From the NCBI GenBank assembly GCA_036897095.1, contig JAYMSP010001770.1:1-29021 (forward strand): 29,021 nt of DNA, written 5' to 3'. Within the stretch, counting starts at the first letter, position 1. The number at the start of each line of letters is the position of its first letter. Position numbers and translations under genes: made by a program. Of this stretch, positions 1 through 10,659 are shown piece by piece. Below the pieces are notes generated by a model, which saw only the letters and a list, made by a program, of their open reading frames with translations, made no database searches and was not told the DNA's origin. The DNA is from Plantago elongata. Its lineage: Eukaryota; Streptophyta; Magnoliopsida; Lamiales; Plantaginaceae.

Positions 1-44
<44 letters not shown>
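1..44. repeat. (TA)n microsatellite
   Basis: An uninterrupted run of TA dinucleotides fills the first 44 bases and continues off the left edge, so its true length is unknown. Confidence 0.97.
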
Positions 45-47
<3 letters not shown>

Positions 48-1682
48 TCATTTTTATTTCTAGTACTTCATGTTCGGTTATTTCAATTAGATTTCTACTA
101 TGTAATTCTCTGGCATCGCAAAGAGAATTTAATTATCCGTAAGGGGGTACTAAGTAATATTTTCCGAATTGACGACTTCTTGTAATTCGCGAACTCGTGC
201 AATATCTTATTTTCGATAGTTTGTCATATTGTTACTTGTTATGTTATTACTTTGGCATCACATTACATTTACACCCCAGTTCGTCGAGAAAATACAAAGT
301 TGTGGCGGGAGATATAAGGGCAAATTATTCAAACAACAAATTTTCAGACTAGGGCAGAAGTTTCGTAGTTCTTACTTTAACACCCCAGTCAGGGTACTCT
401 TGGAAAATTTTTCATTCTTTATGACGTCATTAAAATTTGTTGACGTCATAATTTGTTTTTTGTTTCAGAAAATAAAATTTCATGACGTAAAAAAATGACA
501 TCATTAAAAAATATAAAAAGGTTGACTTTTTACTTTTTTAACGGTTGACTTGTTGACTAACTAAAATATTTAACGGAATATAATGAATTGAAAATTTCAG
601 GGACTTTTTATTATGAACAATAGAAGTCTTTAGGGTTTGGGGGGTTTTGAAAAACTTGAAACTTTTGGGGGATGTAAATGTAATTAACCCAATTATCTAT
701 ATGAACACTAATTTTCATATTAATAATTTTTCACTAATGCAAATTTTGATGGAAGAACGCAATTTTTTTGCCCCCTCTAAGTAATTTTGGTGGCTTCACC
801 CCCGATACCATGTGTAGGGCTGAGCATCGGGCCATCGAAAAAAATGAATCGAATATTGGGTATTTTGGTGGTCCAAAAACCGCACCAAATATGACCGGAT
901 CTAGTACTAACCTAGGTGATTTTTTTTCTGTTTAGTCCAGGACAAAACTGGCGTGAACCAATGCTTTCTCGATCCCACGCAATGGAGTCGGTTAGGCTTC
1001 ACATTTTCGGAGTCCTCGAATATCTGAGTGCTGGAGAAGGCGGAAAATCAGATCAGAGAGCATGTATCAACCTTCGATCTTGCACATGTAGGAGGCGGAG
1101 AAGTAGATATGATGCATGGGCCATGAGAAGCAGATTTTATAGAGGAGTGATCTGAAGGCGGAGTGGAGAAGCCGTGATGGAGGAGGAGCCATGACTAACA
1201 TCATCAGTTCCAAGTAAATATTTAATATATAACTTTAACATATGATACTGTAACAAACATTTAGCAGATCTACCGGTGAATAATAATACAACCCTAAATA
1301 CATTATAAATGGTATATATATAATTTAAAGTTACATACTATTCCGCGCGTACCGATTAAAAACTCTAACCAAATGGAATCCTTCATAATAACTCATGAGG
1401 TATACGCACGTAAGTGTTTAACTGCCACTACGCAATGAACATGATACAGTTGATCTGAAGTAAAATTAGTTGTGATCTGTGATTACTTTTTATTTCCGAG
1501 TGATTACTCTGATTGGCTTATCCACACGGTGCACTGTCCCCGTTGTCGCCCATTTCTATATTATGTGACTGACTCACGCCACCACCTTATCCTTTTTCCC
1601 CATAAAAACTATTCCCAAACCAGACACTTTCCAAATATAGTAATTTATTCATGCCCCACTTGTGCCATTATTCATTCATCCA
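45..1682. other. intergenic, repeat-like, no gene seen
   Basis: No convincing coding sequence. Between 422 and 503 there are two perfect TGACGTCA palindromes plus the near-matches TGACGTAA and TGACATCA. At 521-560 there are three TTGAC motifs. The stretch from about 540 to 690 (ending in a G-rich, T-rich tract and AATTAACCC) and the segment at about 815-900 (GGGCTGAGCATCGG start) look like degraded dispersed repeats of the type common in plant intergenic DNA. The small open frames at 229-498, 916-1155 and 1472-1687 have no recognisable domain. Confidence 0.6.
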
Positions 1683-1690
1683 TATAAGAG
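1683..1690 (+). promoter_or_regulatory. candidate TATA box of the CHY/RING gene
   Basis: TATAAGAG lies 94 bases before the proposed ATG at 1777 and is followed by a pyrimidine-rich stretch (CTTCTCTGCTTCACCC) typical of a plant transcription start and leader. Confidence 0.5.
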
Positions 1691-1776
1691 GCTTCTCTGC
1701 TTCACCCATCTCTCATCAAGTTCTTGCCCTCTTAATAAATCACATTATTTATTTGGGCAAGATTCTTGGAAAAATA

Positions 1777-4422
1777 ATGCTCATGGAACAAGAAGACGAC
1801 CTCTCCAATGACCGCACCACCTTCGGGAAGATGGGTTACGGGTACGTACGTTCATTTCTCCGATCTTCTTCGTGTTTTAATTTATCCGTGTGTTCGTTTT
1901 TTAAGTTGGATCATCATCCCTGTAAACGAGAGATCCGAGAGGGATGTGCAAGTGCAACTTATACGACTTGTATGTAGTTTGCAGGATCGGCGAGATATTG
2001 GATATTCTAACATATGGGTTTTGTGTAATATTGGATATGTTGGAATTTGTAGCTGTTTTTTAGTGTTTGATCCATGATTAAGGTGATAATGATGTGTTTG
2101 TAAGAATTCTGGATTTGTATATTGACTAGTATCCATATTATTCTGCTGCTTGGATTCTAGTATGTGATTTGGATCGATCAAAGCCAAGACCGGATTTGAG
2201 AAGGATCAACATATTTGGAATTAGGCTTTATCTTTAATAAGCTTGTACAGATTGCAATATTAGTTGTACATTTTGGTAGTTAAGTTTGTTATTAATATGA
2301 ACAGGTTTTTGACCAAATGTAACTTTCCTCTTTTGGTCTTAAGAAGTCAATTTTTCTCCGATTTATCAATTTTTAATACATTCAGGATTCAAGATCTCCA
2401 AATAATAAGTAGAGTGGTACTTTAGACTTTCAGTTGTGGCTGTTGAATTGATCTTGTTTTTGCATTTGATTTCGAACTCTGTTTGTGACTGATGGATCTA
2501 ATTGTCTTGTTTCACGGTCAATTGAAAGATCCTAACTAAATTTTATTACGTTGCTAAATGATTAGTTGGATTGTGTTTTACCTTGTTTCTGTTACGGATA
2601 CGTGATATGTGGTCTTTAGCTACAAGTTATGTTGGATCGCGTGTGACAGACGATCTTATTCAATTAGCTTATGTTGGATTTTGTTATATGTAGGTGCAAG
2701 CATTACAGGAGACGGTGCAAGATTCGAGCTCCATGTTGTAATGAAGTCTATGATTGTCGTCATTGTCACAACGAAGCTGCGGTACTATGTCATTTTTTTC
2801 ACCCCTTGCTCACCTGATATCAAAGATTATTTGGTTGGTCTAAATGTTCGTTTACAATGTGAATTAATCTTTTTTTATCTTTTCGTTTTCTTATGTCTCT
2901 GTGTAGAATATGCTGCGGATCATATTTGATCGGCATGAATTGGAACGTTCTGATGTGAAACATGTATGTTCCTAGAAGCAATGTACTCTTCTCTGCTTAA
3001 GCCCTCTGTTACAATTGCGAGATACATGATACTCATTCTAACTGTTATCCACGTTTACATTGCAGGTTATATGTTCTGTTTGTGACACTGAACAACCAGT
3101 ATGTCCTCTTGACTTCAATGTTTTCAAGTTCCTATCTATAATTGCACTTTACAGTGGTTAATTCTATTTTTCTTCCTCGATCCAGGTTGCACGAGTTTGT
3201 ACGAACTGCGGTGTTAACATGGGAGAATATTTTTGTGAAATATGCAAATTCTATGATGATGACGTAATTAGCATTCAACTCGTTTAAGACAATCTCTAGG
3301 AGCAAATGCATTCTTCAATTCCTTCTTGAATTCTAATGAGTGTCCTTGTTTCGTTGCAGATCGACAAAGGACATTTTCATTGCCATGACTGTGGGATATG
3401 CAGGTTGGTCATGACAAGAAAAGAATCATACCTTTTATCTTGTTTTGTCGATGTCCAATAGGCCTTTTGATATTCTCGACTTCTCTGAATGGTCTGTTCT
3501 ACTTGTGAGTTTTACTTATTTGTTTCCTCTTCTTTTACATTTAGGATTGGAGGAAGAGAGAACTTTTTCCACTGCAAGAAGTGTGGTATGGGAAAGTTTT
3601 TTCTCTATTTTTTCTTTTGGGGCTTGTATTAGTATGAGTTCGTACTCATTTCACCTATTTTATCGAGGCAGGTTCTTGTTATTCAATTGGTTTGCGTAAT
3701 AATCACTTGTGTGTGGAGAACTCCATGCGGCATCACTGTCCTATATGCTATGAGGTTTTCATCCTTCTTAACTGCTTTTGTTTCGTCACTTATGGAGATT
3801 TTTTTAAAAACTGCTCTTGTAACATTTGCAGTATCTCTTCGACTCCCTGAAAGATACAACCGTCATGAAATGTGGACACACCATGCATTGCGAATGCTAC
3901 CATGAGCTGATAAAGCGTGAGAAGTAATAATTTATTCTACTTTTCATACGATGTGGCTTCCCTATTTCGTTTGCATCTTAAAGTAATCATCACTGACTGA
4001 TGTTTGTGTACAGGTATTGCTGCCCTATCTGCTCAAAATCGATCATGGACATGTCCAGAACCTGGAAACAAATTGACGAAGAGGTAGTTCTTACAGATAT
4101 TAGCCTGGACAGGTTTTGGACTTTTATTGTTAATAACTTCACTGAACGATGTTATGATCATACAGATTGAGGCAACTGTCATGCCAGACGAATATAGACA
4201 CAAGAAGGTGACTTCCCTCTCAATATTTAAACAATATAGTATTTAATTTGATTAAACCTCTCGGTTATTGAATTGGACCTGGTTCTTGATTCACAGGTGT
4301 GGATTCTTTGTAATGACTGCAACGACACGACTGAAGTGTACTTTCATATAATTGGGCAGAAATGCAGCCATTGCGCATCATATAATACCCGCACAATTGC
4401 ACCTCCAGTGCTTCCTCAATAG
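1777..4422 (+). CDS. CHY zinc-finger and RING-H2 E3 ubiquitin ligase
   Basis: Twelve exons join in one frame to give 272 aa: 1777-1841, 2694-2781, 2907-2963, 3066-3098, 3186-3263, 3360-3403, 3545-3585, 3672-3754, 3832-3923, 4014-4083, 4166-4207 and 4297-4422. All introns are GT-AG and every phase matches. The CHY zinc finger starts near residue 22 ([16 protein letters not shown]) and the CTCHY finger follows to about residue 150. The RING-H2 spans 158-200 with C158, C161, C177, H179, H182, C185, C197 and C200. A zinc ribbon uses C236, C239, C254 and C257. This is the domain order of plant CHYR/MIEL1 and animal RCHY1 (Pirh2) ligases, which pass ubiquitin from an E2 to substrate proteins. The [12 protein letters not shown] segment and the APPVLPQ end resemble a sister subfamily more than MIEL1 itself. 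A second in-frame ATG at 1783 could be the start. The substrate is unknown. Confidence 0.93.
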
Positions 4423-5128
4423 GGTATGTGTGCTACAAAGGTGGTGCATTTCTGTGAAGTTATGTCCGGTTGACGACTTACAAAGGAAGGATGTAGCGAT
4501 ATTTTGCTGGCGTAGACAATTTGTCTAAGAGTATGCATTTTCCCATTGAATTGGAGAGGAAAAACAACTCAGCCAAATGATTGAATAGAACACTATATTA
4601 TTGTACTGACATTGAACATTAAGTATGCTATTGTTTCCAACTTTCTCTATACTCTAGATATAGTTGGGGATTAACTTTTGGGAAACCATAATGTTGTAAT
4701 TCTGGCAGATCTGTTAAAGTGTAATTATGTGCATCTGCTCCTGCGTTTTCTGCGAATTTATTAAGGTTCTTATACTTAAAAGTTCTTGGTTTGAGCATTT
4801 TAACTTATGAGCTAGGTGGTTCGTGACACTTAATGTGTGCGGTATGATGTGATTTGTGCATCCGCGATATTATTTGAGACATTGAAAGTGCAGTTGAAAC
4901 GTTAAAAGGTTAGCATTGTTTTTCGAGTCAGCGTTGTTTTTCGAGTCGAGTCTTACCGAGAGCTCGGCTTGGTTCGGCTCGGTAAAACTCGACTTGGCTC
5001 GGTAATGCTGGTTAAGAGTAATTATTTTAATAAATTATAATTTCTTATCGTTTTGTTAACGACCCGAAGCTCGGCTTGGTTGAGTTCAAGCTTGAATATT
5101 AAAATACTCGGCTTGACTTGAAAAACAC
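4423..5128. other. 3' UTR, then intergenic repeat debris
   Basis: The first few hundred bases after the stop are likely 3' UTR, but no perfect AATAAA was noted. From about 4920 to 5120 the sequence is built of imperfect copies of CTCGGCTTGG / GGCTCGGTAA / CTCGACTTGG, a simple-sequence-like repeat frequent in plant transposon debris. No gene is seen. Confidence 0.5.
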
Positions 5129-5677
5129 CACTACAAGAGACGGTGTATAAGACCTGCCACAATGAACGCGCCGTTGCACGTCCAGTGGTATGCTAATAAT
5201 GCGCCGTGAGGCGCGTGCTTGGCAGCGCTGATGCCAAGTGGCATCCTTTTTTTTTTTTTACCTTTTTATATTTTGTTCAATTTCAAATGCAAATAACTCA
5301 AAAAATATAAACGTAAAAAATATATAAAAATTACCAACGGATTTGTCTCTTTGAGATCTACGAATAGATACCAATCTCGACTATTTTTGGATCATTCCAT
5401 CTCGAACTCATTTTCTCTCTCAATTAAACTTAAAATTGTAAAACAGCCTCTAAAAATACAATTGTATTAATTTCGACTTCTAAACACTATTATAATATAT
5501 TAAATATATTTTTAGCAAAATAAAAAAAAAATTTAAATTTTGAACCTTAATAAATTATAAAATAACTTTAAAAAATATAATTTTATTTATTTCAACATCT
5601 CGATAATCTTATAATATGTATAATATTTAAATAAAAATTAAAAATTATAAAAATTAAAATAAAATTATGACGTAGTG
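5129..5677. mobile_element. possible non-autonomous CACTA-like remnant
   Basis: The left end reads CACTACAAGAGACGG, matching the conserved CACTACAAGA terminus of plant CACTA (En/Spm) elements. It is followed by a GC-rich subterminal segment with short dyads (GCGCCGTGAGGCGCG). About 550 bases on, CGTAGTG could be the opposite end. Only about 6 bases of terminal inverted repeat match, and the flanking triplets (CAC left, ACG right) differ, so there is no target-site duplication. The interior is AT-rich and non-coding. The left end is the stronger call; the right boundary is a guess. Confidence 0.3.
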
Positions 5678-7740
5678 ACGACACATTATCACCTTAGAAA
5701 AATAGACGACGACGCAATGGTCTAACCACAATCTGCATTTGAACTTGATTGCATTCATTGCATGCCTAACTTTTTCCGCTATACTGAATGAACTGGCCAT
5801 GTGATGTTGTGACTTTTGCTTATTTGGGCCCGAATAACACTTGGACTACAATTCTTTGTCCATTAATTATTCAATTCAATCCATTTACCATTCTTCATGG
5901 ATATAACCCAGCAAGAAACCATAGTAGCTTGGTCTCCGCACAACTACATACATATGGAGAATTATGAGCAGGTAACATGTTAATTCTTTTTTTTTAAAAC
6001 GACGATCGTATTATTTGCATTCTATGATACAACAAAAAATTATATATAGTCACGCTAAATATATAATTTTATGTGTGAAAACTATATCATTTGCACACTA
6101 TGATACAGTTTCAGGTTGTTTTTTACAAACATTTCATTTTCCTTGATCGTTTTTTTTAAATTTCTACAACAGTTGTGCCTGGTGCGAAATTTCCCATACA
6201 TATATACCATGAAAGTGAATGGTCTTTCTTTAACAAGTATCTGGTTAGGTATGGACGCATTACCATCCTTTAATAACCAAAAGACTTTATATGTGGAGTT
6301 TGTTACATATTACTCTATCCGATCCGTTCAGTCCGAGTAAGTTGTGTACATTTCTTTTGTCGCTTTTTTATCTGAAAAAAGAATGAAATAGATAATTTTA
6401 AGATTGTTTAATCAATTTTAAAATAGGAGATGGAATTATGAAGAACAAAGTATAGACTATAGAGTACACATTTAATTAAGTTCTATGTTTGACTCTTTCG
6501 TCGATTACATAAGTACGTCTATATTTACTTTAACTAAAATTCAATTTAAATAATAATATAAATTGTAACTTAGCTGAATTAAATTGTACAGAACGAAACG
6601 AAGTATAAGTCTCAATAATAAAGATTGATTTCAATTTATATAAGTCAAACTTTAGTCAATTGAAAACGAATTTTAGAATTTAAGATAAACAACTTAAAGA
6701 TAAATTAAATATCGATTTGTCATCTCTTACCACATGACATGTGGGGGAATTCAACTTGTCATCTTTCGAGTACCTTGTCAAAGGAATGCACAATAGTATT
6801 AGTTTGACTAGCCAGGAACCAGTGCCAACATATCACGTGTCACACATGTTAACAACCATTTGTTTTTTTTCTCCTTTCATAAACGTCTTTTACATGATCA
6901 TCATTTGAAGACGGATACAATTAAATTTATACTGTTTTAAAACTTGCTGGTTATATATTTAATAAAATTAAGTATTTATAAAAAATATAAAGTTAACATA
7001 TTTGATATAATCAAGTTATTTAATATTTTATCGTAAAAAGCCATCACAACCTTTTCGGGACTACATGTTGACGAGGATAAATGAACATGTATATTACTAT
7101 GAAATTAAACATATCAATCAAATGACACTACGTGATTATTATTAATATATGAATGAATTAATATGCACGTTATTGAAGGACTAAGTTATGTTTACTGTTT
7201 ATTGTAACTTAGATTGTGTTCTTTTCAACTGAAAATTATTTCAGTTCAATTTAATTCAGCTTAATTATAATTTATACCTTATTTCAGTTCACTTCGATTT
7301 GGTAAATCTCAAAAATACAACCTTATTCTTCAACTTGGATGAAACACATTAATGTCATAAATTCAATACACTAGCTTACTTGACTTTGATGCCATAATAT
7401 ATAAAGTTTCAACTAACCACTTGCAATCAGTACATCTCGAGTCAAGAATTGTTTTATGAAGGAAATAATTATGAGAAGGAATTACGTAGACCAACACAAG
7501 ATAATTATAACCTGATTTGTTTGGCTATACTGGCTATAAGTGGGTAACTATTATAATATATTGTGTATTTATGTATACCAAATTATATAGAAGTATTGGC
7601 ATAATAATACTTTAACATACTAAATTGATAAATGAATACTAATTTGATTTTTCAAGTGAATCCGTAATATAGTTTTCTAATTGCATGATTAGAGAAACTA
7701 ATAAATCTCAAATTACCAAGGGGCTGTTTGGCATGACATC
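5678..7740. other. AT-rich intergenic, no gene seen
   Basis: No open frame with recognisable content; the frame at 6116-6340 is low-complexity and lacks any motif. A 30-base segment at 6557-6586 recurs inverted at 7247-7276. Confidence 0.55.
6557..6586 (+). repeat. dispersed repeat, inverted partner at 7247-7276
   Basis: The reverse complement of this 30-base segment matches 7247-7276 at 27 of 30 positions; both contain the core CAATTTAATTCAGCT. The surrounding text (TTCAACTGAAAATTATTTCAG at the second copy) looks like a MITE family of plant intergenic DNA. The two copies may be ends of one element or two independent insertions. Confidence 0.5.
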
Positions 7741-7860
7741 CAAATCGGTTCATTTAGCTCGATGAACAATAATTTGACCTAAAATACACTTTAAATACCC
7801 CAATTTTAATTTTATTTCAAATACAATTTCATCAAAATTTATCCAAATGCCCATTCAAAT
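7741..7860 (+). repeat. dispersed repeat, copy 1 (copy 2 at 20508-20615)
   Basis: Shares CTCGATGAACA, CCTAAAATACACTTTA and CCCATTCAAAT in the same order and orientation with 20508-20615. It is preceded at about 7720 by GGGGCTGTTTGGCATG, a phrase typical of hAT-type MITE ends, so this is probably one end of a transposon-derived family. Confidence 0.7.
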
Positions 7861-7989
7861 TCTATAACAATCGGCTCCAAGTTTTTAATTAGACATACGC
7901 CGAACGGTTAAAGAAGAAGCATGCAATGATGAAAGCGGCCATGAATCATTGGCTGCCCAAGTGCAAATATGGGATCAGGACATTGTATA

Positions 7990-8254
7990 CTTCTTCCGTA
8001 AAAACCAATATACCCCACTTCCAAACAAATTCACACATTTATTATTTTTACTTATTCCATCAGATTTTATATATTATTAAAAAAAAAATTATCCCATCAC
8101 TAATAAATAATAAACAATCTCAACTTTATACAAAAATTAAACATTTTACCACTTAAAGTACACCTTTCCCACATTTATTTTTTATCGTTACTTTAATTTT
8201 TCGCATAAAACTACGCGCCAACCTAATATATGAAGTTTGAAGAGACGGAGGGAG
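7990..8254. mobile_element. Stowaway-type (Tc1/mariner) MITE
   Basis: The right end ACGGAGGGAG is followed by TA and the left end CTTCTTCCGT is preceded by TA. The left end matches the inverted right end at 8 of 10 positions, giving the classic CTCCCTCCGT Stowaway terminus with a TA target-site duplication. At 265 bases, AT-rich and non-coding, it has the expected form. The open frame at 7926-8156 crosses its left end and is not a gene. Confidence 0.85.
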
Positions 8255-8256
8255 TA

Positions 8257-9949
8257 TCAATTTTTTGGGTACCACCTTGAGTCACATATATTATTCGAAC
8301 TAATAAACTATGTATTTATGAAATTGAAAAAGAATATATTGATTAATATAATCAAATATTAATGTATGACGTTAAATCGAGACCAAATAATAATGAATCA
8401 TTGGTTGTGCCTAACTTGTGTTTATTGATTCGATCTTTCAAAAATATGTATATGCAATTGTCTGAATAATTGTTAATTTCGATTTAACATTTGTTTTAAA
8501 ATATTCCATAAAATATGATTGCAGAATTGTGAATGGTACGTTACACATTATATATGTGTTTTGTATGTAAGCTGCAAAGAAACAAAATAATGATTTGAGT
8601 AGAGAAGTAAAGGCAAGAGAAGCACAATGGTGGGTGGGAGAGTGGGACTGAAAAAAACGACCCAATCCTCTGGTTGATGCCGACGGCACGGCGGGCCCTT
8701 CAGCCCCACCGTCCAAGCTACTCTTAGCCACCCAGCACAACCCACCCCACCACTTTTGTTAAAGTAATGCAGTCTCATTTGACACCCTCGTGCCTCGACT
8801 AAAATATGTATTAGTACTCTTTAAAAGTAATAATGTAGTTAAAATATTTCTTGGTTGTTTTATATCAAAGTCTGACCACAGACCAAATATGTGGTGTAAA
8901 CGATCTTTGAATAATTAGCTCCATTTCTCCCTTAAATAAAATATGCACCTATATATTATCTTGCAATTAATTAAAGTAATTTTCATATCTTTTAAATCGA
9001 GATTCCATATTAGATACACACACTCTTACATTATAAGAATTAATGATTTCAAAAGCAAAAAAGTATATAATCTTTGACCTCAAATGGAAGAAAAATGTCA
9101 TAACAATTAGTGATTAAATTGTAAAAAATAATTTTAGAGGGGACCGTCATAAAAATTCATAAAGGTTGTGCTTAGTATGGGGCTCTGTGATTTTCTTTTT
9201 TCTTTTTTTATTAAAAATAACTTAGACTCTGTTTAGCACTAGTTGAAAAGTTAGTTGGTAGCTGATAACTTTTTATGTAGCTTATTTTTTTTAACAAGTT
9301 AACTTGATTAAATCTTGACCTTGCGAACCGTCACATTATTCTGATAATTTTTAATGTACATATTAAACCGTTGTGGATTAGTTGTATTAAATGAACAAAT
9401 ATTCAATCCTTACGCGCCTAGTTTGGGGTACTCCTTGGACAAAGGTTACTTCCACGAGGAACTGAAGCAATTTAATTAGGATAGAATCAATGTACCATAT
9501 CGGACGCAAACGACCCGTTAAAACAGCATTCTCTACTATAATCCTACCACGGTAGGGAATCAAATCGGAGAAGAAGGAAAAAAGCAAGATGTAGAATCCC
9601 AAGGACGATATTGTCATTTGGCAAAGCAATAAAATAAAGAATTGTTGAACACCATAAAGATACTATTTTTTGCACAGAAAGGCAACGTGTGAAACACTGG
9701 ACACAGGAAGAGTTGAAGTCGCTTTAAAATTGTCATTTCTCATTTTTATGACTACCTACATAATATTGTGTTCAATAGTCAGCAAATCACAGCGCATCAA
9801 TGACACATTATTAGAACAAATAAACCCAACAATCAAATTATCAAATATTAACTGTTAAAAAAACAATTCGAATCATAAATAACATGATGAAAATGGCTTG
9901 AAAATAGAGAAAAGACAAAGTAAACAGCAAATTTGGTGAGTAGGATGGA
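8257..9949. other. intergenic, no gene seen
   Basis: Mostly AT-rich. A GC-rich island at about 8640-8760 (GACGGCACGGCGGGCCC) opens two overlapping minus-strand frames, but neither shows a domain. At about 9228-9295 the phrases CTGTTTAGCACTAGTTG and TAGCTGATAAC look like a hAT-MITE fragment. At 9387-9629 a less AT-rich stretch also carries no recognisable protein. Confidence 0.5.
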
Positions 9950-10659
9950 AGAGAGCTAGCTGAAAAGCAGACTGAGAAAAAGCACCAACAATTCCCTTTC
10001 TCTTTCATCATCACTTCTCCGGCGATTTTTCCACCTTTTGCTTGCTTTCTCTGTAAGCTTCTCTTTTCCGATTTTACTCCGTTGTTGCTGTTCTTCGTCT
10101 TTCAATTATGATGATCCGATCGTTTCTCGTTTCTCGTTTCTGCTCAGTTCACTAACTCCCGATGATTGTAGAGCTTTTTTTTGATAGTTTCTGATCTGAA
10201 GTATTAGTGTAGTGAATTTTATGATCGATTTATTCTGTTTGATCTTTTTTTGTTTCGTTTTGTGTGATTGATCAGGTGAATTATTGTTGATGAATGTGTG
10301 TAGAAGCAGCTACTACCTACTACGGTGTATGTATAAAATATTCTGACTTTGAGACTTTAGTTTTAACTTTTTCAGGTACTGGAATGTCAATTTTATGTCA
10401 TCAGCTACCTTCAGCTTTTAGGATCTCTGGATGGTGATGAACTGATAATGATTTTTATATTTCTGTTGTAAGGAGCAGAGGAGAGAATTGAGCTCAATTC
10501 TGTGTATTAGTGTTGAATTGAGTGTTTGAAGTTATTCTCCGGTTTGGATTTCTGCTGGTTTCATTAATCATTACCCTGATTAGACTGTTTTTACCTGGAG
10601 GATTATATTGCTGCTGCTGCTGCTGATACTGGTAGAGTTGTTGATTTGTTAGCACGTGA
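9950..10659 (+). other. probable promoter-proximal region and 5' leader of the NET1 gene
   Basis: A pyrimidine-rich leader (TTTCTCTTTCATCATCAC, about 9995) is followed by a good donor at 10053 (CTGTAAGC) and an acceptor after a T-rich tract ending at 10375, suggesting a leader intron. If 10376-10659 is exonic it contains upstream ATGs, including short frames at 10384-10437 and 10431-10445, and a (CTG)5 run near 10610-10625. The exact transcription start cannot be fixed from sequence alone. Confidence 0.45.

Noticed and set aside
7926..8156. Plus-strand frame overlapping the MITE
   Set aside because: It crosses the Stowaway left terminus and has no protein features.
8438..8778. Two overlapping minus-strand frames over a GC-rich island
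   Set aside because: No conserved motif and no splice context; the open length follows from the local base composition.
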